A stretch of 43,670 nucleotides of DNA from contig DASUKA010000056.1 in assembly GCA_036278935.1 (NCBI GenBank), forward strand, positions 1-43,670. The letters run 5' to 3'. Made by a program: the position numbers and the translations under genes. The notes under the pieces were generated by a model. It searched no databases, was not told where the DNA came from, and saw only the letters and a list, made by a program, of their open reading frames with translations. Source of the DNA: DASSNR01 sp036278935 (GTDB lineage: Bacteria > Gemmatimonadota > Gemmatimonadetes > Gemmatimonadales > Gemmatimonadaceae). This document shows positions 7,816 to 16,551 of this stretch, one piece after another; within the stretch, counting starts at the first letter, position 1, and each line of letters opens with the position of its first letter.

Positions 7816-9111
7816 GTGATCATCCGGCTCGTCGCCATCGTGGCACTCGTGCTGCTCAACGCCTTCTTCGTGGGCGCGGAGTTCGCGCTGGTGCGATCAC
7901 GACGCCCGCGCCTCGAAGCGCTGGCGCGAGAGGGCGACCGGCCGGCCGCACGTGTGCTGCGGGCGTTGCCGAGAATCGCGCGCCTGCTGGCGGCCGCCGA
8001 GCTCGGCATCACACTCGCCAGCCTCGCCCTCGGCTGGCTGCTCGCCGGGTGGTTCCTGCCGCACACCGCTACGTGGGGTACGGTGGTCGGGCTGGTAATC
8101 GCGATCATCATCGTTGCGTATCTCCACATCGTCTTCGGAGAGTTGGCGCCGCGCACCGCCGCCATCACCGAGCCGGAGCGCCTGGCCCGACTCCTCACAC
8201 CGCCCCTGCTCGTCTTCGCCTGGCTCACCTGGCCCATCACGGCCATCATCGCGCGCTCCTCCCATCTCGCCACCCGCCGGCTGCGCGAGAACGGGCCCGC
8301 GCGCGCCAGTAGCGCGCATTCCCCCGACGAGTTGCGCATCCTCGTGGAGCGCAGCGAGGAGGTGGGAGCCTTGGAGCCGCAGGATGCCGATCTGCTGGAG
8401 GGCGTATTCGAGTTTTCGGAAAAGAATGCGCGGGAGGTGATGACCCCGCGCACGGAGATCGTGGCGCTGCCGCTGGACGCCACCCTGGACGAGACGCTGG
8501 CGATTGTCGAAGAGAGCAAACTCTCGCGCTTTCCCGTCTACGCCGGATCCATTGACAATATCGTCGGAATCCTGCTCGCGAAAGATCTGCTTCCGCTGCT
8601 CACGCACCCTCCCGCCTCCTTCACACTCCGCGCCGTGATGCGGCCGGCCCACGTGATTCCCGGCACTCGTGAAGTGGAGGAAGTGCTGGCCGACTTCAAG
8701 CGACTCAAGGAGCACATGGCGGTGGTGCTGGATGAATACGGCGGCACCGCGGGCGTCGTAACGATGGAGGATCTCCTCGAGGAGATCGTGGGCGAGATTC
8801 TCGACGAATACGATGAGGCCGAGCAACCCCCCGAGCGCTCGCGCTCAGGCGCGATCATCATTCCGGGCGACACCAACATTGGCGAGATGAACGAGGAGCA
8901 CGGCCTGAGCGTCCCGGAACACGACTACACGACCATTGGCGGCTTCGTCTTCGGCACACTGGGGCGGCTCCCCCGTCCCGGCGACTCCGTATCCGCTGGC
9001 GGCGCGAGCTTCACGGTCCACCGCATGGCGGGCCGACGGATCGACGAGCTCGCGATGGTGCTCATGCCAATGGGAACCGCGCGAGAGGAGAAAAACGGGA
9101 AGGAGTTGTGA
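7816..9111 (+). CDS. CNNM/CorC-type membrane protein (DUF21, CBS pair, CorC_HlyC)
   Basis: A 431-residue protein of the hemolysin-related/CNNM family. Residues 1-~160 form a DUF21 membrane domain (LLNAFFVGAEFALVRSRRPRLEAL at the start and a YLHIVFGELAPRTAA motif). Residues ~205-330 are a pair of CBS domains (VMTPRTEIVAL, LSRFPVYAGSIDNIVGIL, VVLDEYGGTAGVVTMEDLLEEIVGEI). The C-terminus is a CorC_HlyC domain. The family is linked to Mg/Co export or homeostasis; hemolysin activity should not be assumed. Translation starts at GTG 7816 with only a weak GGTAGG-like site upstream. The last codons and the TGA lie in the repeat cluster at 9098-9199, and the gene converges on pdxA with 51 nt between stops. 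Confidence 0.92.
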   Translation: MIIRLVAIVALVLLNAFFVGAEFALVRSRRPRLEALAREGDRPAARVLRALPRIARLLAAAELGITLASLALGWLLAGWFLPHTATWGTVVGLVIAIIIVAYLHIVFGELAPRTAAITEPERLARLLTPPLLVFAWLTWPITAIIARSSHLATRRLRENGPARASSAHSPDELRILVERSEEVGALEPQDADLLEGVFEFSEKNAREVMTPRTEIVALPLDATLDETLAIVEESKLSRFPVYAGSIDNIVGILLAKDLLPLLTHPPASFTLRAVMRPAHVIPGTREVEEVLADFKRLKEHMAVVLDEYGGTAGVVTMEDLLEEIVGEILDEYDEAEQPPERSRSGAIIIPGDTNIGEMNEEHGLSVPEHDYTTIGGFVFGTLGRLPRPGDSVSAGGASFTVHRMAGRRIDELAMVLMPMGTAREEKNGKEL

Positions 9112-9199
9112 GTTATGGATTGTGAGTTGTGGGTCGTCCACCCATAACCCATAGTCCGTGACTCATACCCGCCTTTCTCCTTTCTCCTCTCTCCTCTCG
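9098..9199. repeat. Repeat cluster A: GAGTTGTG-type imperfect palindrome plus polypyrimidine tract
   Basis: The left part is built of GAGTTGTG/GAGTTATGG-like units and the right part of their complements (ACCCATAACCCATAG, GTGACTCATA). A polypyrimidine tract (9173-9198) follows. The first 20 bases of that tract occur identically, in inverse orientation, at 22920-22939. The cluster carries the stop codon and last residues of the plus-strand gene and the last ~14 codons of pdxA. Confidence 0.65.
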
Positions 9200-10092
9200 T
9201 GCACCCTTGCGATCCTCGCGCACTCCAGCACCGCGGCGATCATGCTCGCCGGGTTGGCCATTCCCTGCCCCGCGATGTCGCGCGCGGTGCCGTGGTCGGG
9301 CGAGGTACGCGGAAAGGGCAGGCCGAGCGTGACGTTCACCGCGCTGCCGAAGGCGGCGACCTTGATGGCGGTCATCCCGACGTCGTGATAGGGGGCGATC
9401 ACCGCGTCGAACGCGCCCCGCATCGCCCGCACGAAGACCGTATCCGCGGGAAAGGGACCGGCCAGGCCCGCCGCTCGCGCGGCGGGCGCGAGGAGATCGT
9501 CATCCTCGCGCCCGAATCGCCCGCCGTCGCCCGCATGGGGGTTGAGCGCGCAGAGCGCGATACGCGGCTCGGCGATGCCGTACCACTGTTGCAGCCCCGT
9601 GCGCGTGATGCGCGCGGTGTCGACAATCACGCCATGCGTGAGACGCGCAGGCACCTCGCGCAGCGGGATGTGCGTGGTGGCAAGGATCACGCGCAGCTGC
9701 GGGCCCTCGGGCGCGGTAGAGGCAAGCATCATGGCCACATCGGAGCCGGTGAGCGCGCCGAGCATCTCCGTGTGACCGGGATACGCGTACCCGCCCTCGA
9801 GCAGTGCGTGCTTGTCGATGGGCGCTGTGACGATCCCCTGCACCGCCCCACTCAGCGCCAGCGTCACCGCGCGCTCGATCGCCAGTCCGCTCATGCACCC
9901 CGCCTCGGCCTCGCCCATGCGGGAGGTCCACTCGCCCACAGGCTCGTCCACCACGAGCGGTGTACCGGCGGGGCCCACGAGAACCAGGTCGCAGTGCTCG
10001 CGCACATGAGCATCGGCCAGCGCCAACGCCACGATCTCCGGACCGATACCGCGCGGGTCTCCGAGCGTGACGGCTAGACGCGGGCGCATCAT
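9163..10092 (-). CDS. pdxA: 4-hydroxythreonine-4-phosphate dehydrogenase PdxA
   Basis: A 309-residue enzyme of the DXP-dependent pyridoxal phosphate pathway. It oxidises 4-phosphohydroxy-L-threonine with NAD and releases the 3-amino-2-oxopropyl phosphate precursor used by PdxJ. The family start is present (RPRLAVTLGDPRGIGPEIV). So are the substrate/metal segments: TAPIDKHALLEGGYAYPGHTE, ALNPHAGDGGRFGRE, APYHDVGMTAIKV and TSPDHGTARDIAG. It is a little shorter than E. coli PdxA. The C-terminal RVHERREEKGERRV is encoded by the purine side of repeat cluster A and is probably not part of the fold. The start ATG at 10092 overlaps the S4 gene stop (ATGA). It is the last gene of the run beginning at 19292. 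Confidence 0.95.
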   Translation of the reverse strand: MMRPRLAVTLGDPRGIGPEIVALALADAHVREHCDLVLVGPAGTPLVVDEPVGEWTSRMGEAEAGCMSGLAIERAVTLALSGAVQGIVTAPIDKHALLEGGYAYPGHTEMLGALTGSDVAMMLASTAPEGPQLRVILATTHIPLREVPARLTHGVIVDTARITRTGLQQWYGIAEPRIALCALNPHAGDGGRFGREDDDLLAPAARAAGLAGPFPADTVFVRAMRGAFDAVIAPYHDVGMTAIKVAAFGSAVNVTLGLPFPRTSPDHGTARDIAGQGMANPASMIAAVLECARIARVHERREEKGERRV

Positions 10093-10349
10093 GCCACCGG
10101 CTCGTCGCGCACGACGCGGTACATCGTCTTCGCCTGTGCGCGACTCACGTTGGGGCCGATCTCGTGCACGAGCTCGATCTCCAGCGTCCGGTGCGCGTAG
10201 TCGATCTCAACGCGGTCGCCCACGTGCATTGCGGCCGACGCCTTCACGCGCACGCCATTGATGCGAACGGCACCCACATCACACGCTTCCTTGCCTTCGG
10301 CTCGGCTGCGGACGAGTAGTAGCCGTTTGAGCGCCAGGTCGACGCGCAC
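10089..10349 (-). CDS. S4-domain RNA-binding protein (HslR/YbcJ-like)
   Basis: An ~86-residue protein that is almost entirely one S4 domain: RVDLALKRLLLVRSRAEGKEACDVGAVRINGVRVKAS, then GDRVEIDY. Related small S4 proteins bind rRNA or stalled ribosomal complexes; the target here is unknown. I chose GTG at 10349 because S4 homology begins with MRVD. A TTG at 10358, directly abutting the surA stop, is the alternative and would add three residues. The stop overlaps the pdxA start by 4 nt, so the two are coupled. Confidence 0.82.
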   Translation of the reverse strand: MRVDLALKRLLLVRSRAEGKEACDVGAVRINGVRVKASAAMHVGDRVEIDYAHRTLEIELVHEIGPNVSRAQAKTMYRVVRDEPVA

Positions 10350-10358
10350 CGCGCGCAA

Positions 10359-11726
10359 TCAGTAGCGAATGGAGACGAAAGTCTTCTGTCGCAGCTCGTC
10401 CATGTAGTGCTCGTACGCCCGTTCCTGCCCGAGCTGCTCACGGATGGTGGACTGATAATCCGCCAGCGTCGGATCATGGCCATCTTCGACCGAGGTGAGC
10501 TGCGCCACCACGAACTTGACGGCGTGGCGCGCCTTGTCCTCGATGCGGAATGGGTTGGTGATGTCGTTGGCCTTCTTGCCCGCGAACGCGGCCTGATACG
10601 TCTTGGGGAGCTGCGAGCGCGGGAAGGGATCGGCGATCAGCTTGTACTCCGATGGATCGTGGTACTTGGCGACGAGTGAATCGAAATCGGCACCGCCGCG
10701 CCAGAGGGCGGCCACGCTGTCCGCGCGTCGCTGTGCGGCGGCAATGTCGGCGGAATCGATCTGCGGCCGGATGAGGATCTGGCGTACCTTCACCTCCGAC
10801 GGCTGTGCCCGTTCTACCTCGACAATGTGATAGCCGAGGGTGGTGCGGAAGACGGGGCTCACCTTGCCTGGCGGGAGCGAGAAGATGACGCGCTCGAACA
10901 ATGGGAGCAGCTTGCTGCTGCGCCGCTGCCAACCAAGCTCACCGCCCAGCGCCTTGCTCGCCTCATCCATCGATTCGTGCTTGGCGATCTCGGCGAAATC
11001 GCCGCCATGATTGAGTTCGGCCAGCAGGGAATCCGCCTTGGCGCGAGCCACGGAGTCCTCCCGCCGGCTGGGCTCCGGCGTCACAATGATCTGGCGGAAG
11101 GTCACCGTGGCCGGCAGCGGCTTGAGCTGCCCAGTGGCCTTGAGCTGCTTGAAGGCGGAGTCGATTTCCGCCTGCGACACCGCCGCGGCGGTGAGCTTCC
11201 CGTCAGTGCGAAGCTTCTGGATCAGCTTCTGCTGCAGCAGCTGGCTCTTGGCCAGCTCGGTCTGGTATCGCTTGAATTCCGTGGGCGAACCGAAGCCGGC
11301 CTTCTGCAGCTCCGCGCGGTATTCCGAATCCGACGAGAAGCGCGAGCGCACCTGCTGCACCGACTGCGCCACCTGGTCAGACACCTCGTCGTCGGTCACG
11401 TCGAGCTTCTCGCGCTGCGCCTCCTGGAGCAGCAGCTTCTCGTTCACCAGCTGGTCCAGGACATCGTGCGCGAGCTGCGCCTGGCCGGCGGAATCCTTGG
11501 GCACGGGCCGCCCGGACTCGCGGATGGCCGCTAACTGCGCGGCAAGGTCCGTCTGCAGGATGACCGAATCACCGACGACGGCCACGATGCGGTTGATGCC
11601 GATCGTATCGGCCACACCGCTGCTGGACGGACCGAACGACTGGGCGCTCGCGCTCGTCACGACCGCGGCGGTCATGACGAGCGCCATCGGAAATGCGCGC
11701 ATGCTGGGTCGTACCCTGCGAGACAT
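10359..11726 (-). CDS. surA: Periplasmic chaperone / peptidyl-prolyl isomerase SurA
   Basis: A 455-residue exported protein. The signal peptide is residues 1-28 (ALVMTAAVVTSASAQ). A SurA N-terminal chaperone domain follows (INRIVAVVGDSVILQTDL, VLDQLVNEKLLLQEAQ) at ~44-190. Then come two parvulin modules: about 212-315 (VTFRQIIVTPEP, GGDFAEIAKHES, GGELGWQRR, GYHIVEVE) and a more divergent one starting VRQILIRPQIDSADIA. The family escorts outer-membrane beta-barrel proteins through the periplasm. It sits 12 nt after a second parvulin gene in the same run, so the cell appears to use two PPIases in tandem. Two later in-frame Met codons could be starts, but 11726 gives the best signal peptide n-region. 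Confidence 0.92.
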   Translation of the reverse strand: MSRRVRPSMRAFPMALVMTAAVVTSASAQSFGPSSSGVADTIGINRIVAVVGDSVILQTDLAAQLAAIRESGRPVPKDSAGQAQLAHDVLDQLVNEKLLLQEAQREKLDVTDDEVSDQVAQSVQQVRSRFSSDSEYRAELQKAGFGSPTEFKRYQTELAKSQLLQQKLIQKLRTDGKLTAAAVSQAEIDSAFKQLKATGQLKPLPATVTFRQIIVTPEPSRREDSVARAKADSLLAELNHGGDFAEIAKHESMDEASKALGGELGWQRRSSKLLPLFERVIFSLPPGKVSPVFRTTLGYHIVEVERAQPSEVKVRQILIRPQIDSADIAAAQRRADSVAALWRGGADFDSLVAKYHDPSEYKLIADPFPRSQLPKTYQAAFAGKKANDITNPFRIEDKARHAVKFVVAQLTSVEDGHDPTLADYQSTIREQLGQERAYEHYMDELRQKTFVSIRY

Positions 11727-11738
11727 CGAGAGGTCCGC

Positions 11739-13208
11739 TCAGGAGCTGGCCGAAGCCGGCTTGGTGGTGGCCGACGTGTCGGATGGGGCCGTGCTCCCCG
11801 GTGTGAGGGGTACGGTCGTGGGCGGCTCGGTGGATTTGCGTGCCGAGTCCGCTGTCGCCGTGATCGCCTTGGCCCGTGCGATGGCCTTGTTCACGCCGGC
11901 CTCGTTCACCTCCCAGTCGTACTTGGCGCGTAGCACGGACTCCAGCGATCCCTGTACCGGGACGAACCGCGTCTTATTCGTGACCAGCTTGTCGAAGTAG
12001 TCATCCACGCGCGCGGCCGCCAGCTGCTCGCGCCCACCGGTGGTCGAGGCGCTGTCCGCCAGCGACGACGGCGCGACATCGAGCGCCGCCCAGGTGGAGG
12101 CCACCTGATGCGCGAAGCCTGCGTGCAGCGTTGCCAGCTGACTCGAATCCAGCTTCACCTTGGCGCTGTCGGCCTGGTGCAGGAAGAGATCGTTCCGCAC
12201 CACGCCACGGATGAAGTTGTTCACCACATTGTCCGGCACGTGCCCGAGCTGCTGCTCGATCATCTGCTGCTGCGGATACAAGTCGAGCCATTGCACGAAG
12301 CGGCCCACGGTGAAATCGCCCGCCGTGGAGGTGGCCAGGACGGTCTTGTCGTCGCGGTGCGAGTCCAGATCCGACGCGTCGCTCTTGAGCGTGGCGGCAG
12401 CGCCGTCAGCGAGCGTGATGTGCCCCGCACTATCCAGCTGGGCAAAGTAGCTGCTATCGATGGCCTGCCCCTGCTCGCCTTTGAGCGCCGCGCTCACCTG
12501 GACCTTGACGGAATCGTAGGGCAGTCGCTCGATGATGTGATAGCCGTACTTCGTCTGCACGAGCGGCGAGATCTCGCCAGGCTTCAGCGCCAGGACCGCC
12601 TTCTCGAACTCCGGCACCATGGCGCCACGCCGGAAAACGCCCAGCGAGCCGCCTCGCGCCGCGGAGCCCGGATCCTTGCTGTACTTGCGCGCCATCGCCC
12701 CGAAGTTGGCCGGCGTGGTCCGCTTGCGCACGCTCTCGGCCACGCGACGAATGGAATCGCGCACCGCCGTCGTGGCGTCCGAGGGCACGGCGAAGAGAAT
12801 GTGACTCGCCGCCAGCACGTCGCCCGCCGCATATCTGGCCGCGTAGTTCGCGCTGTCGCCCACCCCATGCCGCTGCATGATCGTATCGTGAAATTGCAGG
12901 AGCCGTTGCTGCGTGATGGCCGGCCAGAGCGCCCGGTCCACGAGCTGAGGATCACTCAACGAGTCGCCGCGCGCGGCCGCCTGCCCAGCGAGCTGGTAAT
13001 CCACCCACAATCCGGCCACGCGCTTGGCGATGGACGGATCGGTGGGCATCTTCGCCTGCGACATCAGGTTTGCCAGATGGTCCGCGGTCAGCTCCCGTGC
13101 GCCGGCACGCGCGACGACGTTCGTGTGTGACGTCATCGCGTCCTTGAAGCCCTGGCACGCAGTCAGGACACACAGAACGGATGCACAGGCAAGAATGGGA
13201 CGTTTCAT
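11739..13208 (-). CDS. Parvulin-type peptidyl-prolyl isomerase lipoprotein (PpiC/PrsA-like)
   Basis: A 489-residue predicted lipoprotein: MKRPILACASVLCVLTAC gives a lipobox with Cys at residue 18. Residues ~35-125 form a SurA/PpiC-like N-terminal helical region. The parvulin domain is at ~130-235 (AASHILFAVPSDA, FGAMARKYSKDPGSAARGGSLGVFRRGAMVPEFEKAV, TKYGYHIIERL). The second half is helical with no recognised domain, and the last ~40 residues are Thr/Ser/Pro/Ala-rich and disordered. It most likely assists folding of exported proteins from the membrane surface, working with SurA directly downstream. Its ATG overlaps the mfd stop (TGATG). Confidence 0.88.
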   Translation of the reverse strand: MKRPILACASVLCVLTACQGFKDAMTSHTNVVARAGARELTADHLANLMSQAKMPTDPSIAKRVAGLWVDYQLAGQAAARGDSLSDPQLVDRALWPAITQQRLLQFHDTIMQRHGVGDSANYAARYAAGDVLAASHILFAVPSDATTAVRDSIRRVAESVRKRTTPANFGAMARKYSKDPGSAARGGSLGVFRRGAMVPEFEKAVLALKPGEISPLVQTKYGYHIIERLPYDSVKVQVSAALKGEQGQAIDSSYFAQLDSAGHITLADGAAATLKSDASDLDSHRDDKTVLATSTAGDFTVGRFVQWLDLYPQQQMIEQQLGHVPDNVVNNFIRGVVRNDLFLHQADSAKVKLDSSQLATLHAGFAHQVASTWAALDVAPSSLADSASTTGGREQLAAARVDDYFDKLVTNKTRFVPVQGSLESVLRAKYDWEVNEAGVNKAIARAKAITATADSARKSTEPPTTVPLTPGSTAPSDTSATTKPASASS

Positions 13209-16200
13209 CAGATTCCCGGAGTGGATGTGGTGGCGAGCGCCCGCACCAGCCCATCGAGCAGGGCAGCGCCGCCGAGCCGCGTCAGCTTGAGCGCCAACGG
13301 ATGCGTCCGGCGCACCTCGGCCTGGAATTGGACATCGTGAAACGCGGCGGTCAACCCTTTGAGGCGGGGAGTGGCATCGGCCCGAAAGCTAATGCGGGCC
13401 TCATCGCCACGCACCAGGATCCCCTCGATGCCCATCCGTCCGCCGATGCTGCGCAGCAGCGCCGTGGCCAGGAATGCGTGCGCGGGCGGCGGCAGCGGAC
13501 CGAACCGGTCCCGCAACTCCTCACGCACCGACTCGATGGCCTGCGGATCCGTGAGCTGTCCCAGTCGCCGGTACAGATCCAGCTTGACCTCCTGGATCGG
13601 CACGTACTCGTCGGGAAGGTACGCGGGCTGATCCATCGAGACGTCCGCGGGCACGAACGCCGGCGCGCCATTGGCGCTCGTGAGCCGGTGCACGGTCTCG
13701 TCCAGCATGCGCAGATAGAGCGCGAACCCCACGGTGTGCACGAAGCCCGATTGTTCCGGCCCCAGCAGGTTGCCGGCGCCCCGCATCTCCAGATCCTTCA
13801 GCGCCACGCGATATCCAGAACCGAGCTCGGTATGATGCTCGAGCACCTGCAGCCGCCGCTCCGCGTCGGGATCCACATTATCGGGCACGAGGAGATAACA
13901 GTAGGCGCGCCGGTATGAGCGCCCCACGCGCCCGCGCAACTGATAGAGTTGCGCCAGGCCGAAGCGGTCCGCCCGGTTCACGAACATCGTGTTGGCGTTG
14001 GGGACGTCGAGCCCGGACTCCACGATCATCGTCGAGACGAGAATGTTCACCTCGCCGCTCACGAAGCGATGCATGACCTGCTCGAGGGCGCGCTCGCGCA
14101 TCTGCCCGTGCGCGACCGCGATCGTGGCGCGCGGCGCGAGTCGGCGTACGTGGTCCGCGATGGCCTCGATGGTCTCGATCCGGTTATGGACGAAGAACAC
14201 CTGCCCGCCACGGTCGAGCTCGCGCGCGATCCCTTCCTCGATCAGCCCATCGTCCCACGGCTCCACGAAGGTGAGCACGGGAGAGCGGTCGCGCGGAGGC
14301 GTCTGGATGAGCGTCATGTCGCGAAGGCCGGCGAGCGACTGGTGCAGCGTGCGCGGAATCGGCGTCGCGGTAAGGGTGAGCACATCCGTCTCGAGCTTGA
14401 GCTGCTTGAGTCGCTCCTTGTGCTTCACACCAAAGCGGTGCTCCTCATCCACCACGATCAGGCCGAGGTCGGCAAAGCGCACATCCGGACTCAGCACGCG
14501 GTGTGTGCCGATAATGATGTCCACCTTTTTCTCCGCGATGTCGCGGAGGATCACCGCCTGCTCCCGCGCCGACTGGAAACGTGAGAGCGTCTCCACCCGC
14601 ACGGGGAAGTCCGCCAGCCGCTCGCCGAAGGTGCGCCCATGCTGCTCCGCGAGAATCGTCGTCGGCACCAGCACGGCCACCTGTCGGCCGGACTGGACGG
14701 CCTTGAACGCCGCACGCACCGCGATCTCGGTCTTGCCGTACCCCACGTCGCCCACGAGCAGCCGGTCCATGGGACGCGAGCTCTCCATGTCATGCTTGAG
14801 CTCCTCCGTGGCGTGGCGCTGGTCGGGCGTGTCCTCGAAGAGGAACGACGACTCGAGTTGGCGCTGCCAGCTCGTGTCGGGGAGCGCCGGCTGCTTACTG
14901 GCCATGCGCCGGCGCGCGTACAGGTCCAGCAGCTCGACGGTCATCTCCCGGAGCGCCGCGCTGGTGCGCTCTCGCTGCTGCGCCCACCGGCGCCCGCCCA
15001 GCTTGTGCAGCCGGGGCGGCGCCGCATCGTCGGCCGTCTCGTCCGAGGCGCGGTAGCGCTCGATCTGATCGATGCGGTAGAGGGGGACGTTCAGCCGGTC
15101 CCCGCCCTCGTACTCGATCACCGCCACCTCGATCGTGCTCTCCTTGACGAACATCTGCTCGATGCCGCGGTAGATGCCGACGCCGTGCTCCAGGTGCACC
15201 ACGTAGTCGCCCGGCTTGAGCGCCGTGAGCGTCTCGAGCGGCGCGCCAGTGCCATACCGCCGCTCGCGCCGGATGCGGCGCTCGCGACGAAAGATCTCGT
15301 GATCGGTGAGCACCCGGAGCCCGCGCTCGATCCCCCTCAGCGCGCTCGGCCCGCGCGGGGCGGCGCTCGGCAGAATCAGGAATCCGCCCGCGATCACCCC
15401 CACCGTCAGCGAGGCCGGCGACGGCGCGGCCCGCCCTTCATTCAGCAATTCCTCCAGGCGCTCGCACTGCCCGATGTTGTCGCACAGGATGACGGTGGGC
15501 ACGCCGTCGTCGACGAGCCGGCGCAACCGCGCAATGTCCCGATCCACCGCTTCCGGCATGCGCACCGGAAAGACGACGTCGGCCGGTGCGCGGGAGGGAT
15601 CGGCCGCGCGTCGCAGCTCCAGCGTCGCGAAGCCGCCAAGCCGCTGAAGCGCATCGGGCGGCTGGACGAACAGCTCCGAGCGCGCCGGCGCATCCTCGCC
15701 GCGCCGCCTGGCGAGATCGATGTGATGCTGCGCTTCCTCCCATGTGCGCTGCATCTCCGCCGGGACGTTCGCGTCCGCCGGCAGCACCACCAGGCTGTCC
15801 GGCGGCAGGAGATCGATGATGCTCCCGCGCACACCCTCTTCGGCGCCGTCGCGAGCGCGCGCATCGACCGGCAGCACGAGCGCGTAGTCCGCGTCGCGGG
15901 TCGAGCGCTGCGTGACGATGTCGAAGTGGCGCAGGGAGGTGATCTCATCGCCCCAGAACTCCAGCCGCACCGGATTGGCCATCCCGAAGCTGTAGATGTC
16001 GAAGATCCCGCCCCGCACGCTGAACTGGCCCACATCTTCGACCAACGGCACCCGCTCGAATCCCGCGGCGTCCAGGTGCAAGGCGAGCTCCTCCGGTCGC
16101 CGCACGTCGCCCCGCCGGAGCTCCACGCGCGCCGTGCGCATGGCGGCCGGCAGGCGGGTCCGCTCCATCACCGCCCGGGACGTGGTGATCAGCAGCCGCA

Positions 16201-16549
16201 CCTCGCCCCGTCCCACGCGCTCCAGTGTTTCCACGCGCTCGCCGGCGACTTCCAGATGCGGCTCGATCTCGCCGAACCCTTCGCGCGGCGGGTAGAGCGC
16301 CACCTCGTCCTCACCGGCGATGGCGGTGAGATCGGCCAGCCAGCGCTCGGCGTCGGGAAGCGACTCCGCCACGATGACCAGGAAGCGCCGCCCACCCAAC
16401 CGCCTGGCCAGTGCGGCGCACAGCACGGCATCGCTCGACCCCGCGAGCCCGCCGATGGCGAGCCGCGCGCCGAGGGATGGAAGAGTCGTGAAGGTTCTGG
16501 TGAAGGCCGGCAGCGCTTCCAGCGTGTCGAGCAATAACGGAAGTGCCAC
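13208..16549 (-). CDS. mfd: Transcription-repair coupling factor Mfd
   Basis: A 1113-residue DNA translocase that removes RNA polymerase stalled at lesions and recruits UvrA. It has the UvrB-like N-terminal region (YPPREGFGEIEPH, SVRGGIFDIYSFGMANPVRLEFWGDEI) and the RNA-polymerase-interaction domain (LKPGDYVVHLEHGVGIYRGI, YEGGDRLNVPLYRIDQIERY). The RecG-like helicase motor carries GDVGYGKTE near residue 600, DEEHRFG near 700, TATPIPRTLHQSL and QLRGRVGRS. The C-terminal TRCF domain completes it. Length is normal for the family. The start is GTG at 16549, 2 nt after the BatA-like stop, with no better ATG. Being embedded between envelope-surveillance and chaperone genes is unusual for mfd, although mfd followed by parvulin genes is plausible for this lineage. 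Confidence 0.97.
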   Translation of the reverse strand: MALPLLLDTLEALPAFTRTFTTLPSLGARLAIGGLAGSSDAVLCAALARRLGGRRFLVIVAESLPDAERWLADLTAIAGEDEVALYPPREGFGEIEPHLEVAGERVETLERVGRGEVRLLITTSRAVMERTRLPAAMRTARVELRRGDVRRPEELALHLDAAGFERVPLVEDVGQFSVRGGIFDIYSFGMANPVRLEFWGDEITSLRHFDIVTQRSTRDADYALVLPVDARARDGAEEGVRGSIIDLLPPDSLVVLPADANVPAEMQRTWEEAQHHIDLARRRGEDAPARSELFVQPPDALQRLGGFATLELRRAADPSRAPADVVFPVRMPEAVDRDIARLRRLVDDGVPTVILCDNIGQCERLEELLNEGRAAPSPASLTVGVIAGGFLILPSAAPRGPSALRGIERGLRVLTDHEIFRRERRIRRERRYGTGAPLETLTALKPGDYVVHLEHGVGIYRGIEQMFVKESTIEVAVIEYEGGDRLNVPLYRIDQIERYRASDETADDAAPPRLHKLGGRRWAQQRERTSAALREMTVELLDLYARRRMASKQPALPDTSWQRQLESSFLFEDTPDQRHATEELKHDMESSRPMDRLLVGDVGYGKTEIAVRAAFKAVQSGRQVAVLVPTTILAEQHGRTFGERLADFPVRVETLSRFQSAREQAVILRDIAEKKVDIIIGTHRVLSPDVRFADLGLIVVDEEHRFGVKHKERLKQLKLETDVLTLTATPIPRTLHQSLAGLRDMTLIQTPPRDRSPVLTFVEPWDDGLIEEGIARELDRGGQVFFVHNRIETIEAIADHVRRLAPRATIAVAHGQMRERALEQVMHRFVSGEVNILVSTMIVESGLDVPNANTMFVNRADRFGLAQLYQLRGRVGRSYRRAYCYLLVPDNVDPDAERRLQVLEHHTELGSGYRVALKDLEMRGAGNLLGPEQSGFVHTVGFALYLRMLDETVHRLTSANGAPAFVPADVSMDQPAYLPDEYVPIQEVKLDLYRRLGQLTDPQAIESVREELRDRFGPLPPPAHAFLATALLRSIGGRMGIEGILVRGDEARISFRADATPRLKGLTAAFHDVQFQAEVRRTHPLALKLTRLGGAALLDGLVRALATTSTPGI

Positions 16550-16551
16550 CG

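Noticed and set aside
7816..9111. Hemolysin
   Set aside because: The old family name reflects distant similarity. The domain set (DUF21, CBS pair, CorC_HlyC) points to ion homeostasis, not a toxin.
10350..10358. TTG at 10358 as start of the S4 gene
   Set aside because: It is possible, but family homology begins at the GTG at 10349, so the shorter form is preferred. The choice changes only three residues.
14639..16537. Long plus-strand open frame (632 codons) opposite mfd
   Set aside because: It is Arg/His/Leu-rich with no domain or signal. It is a high-GC shadow of the well-conserved mfd gene.
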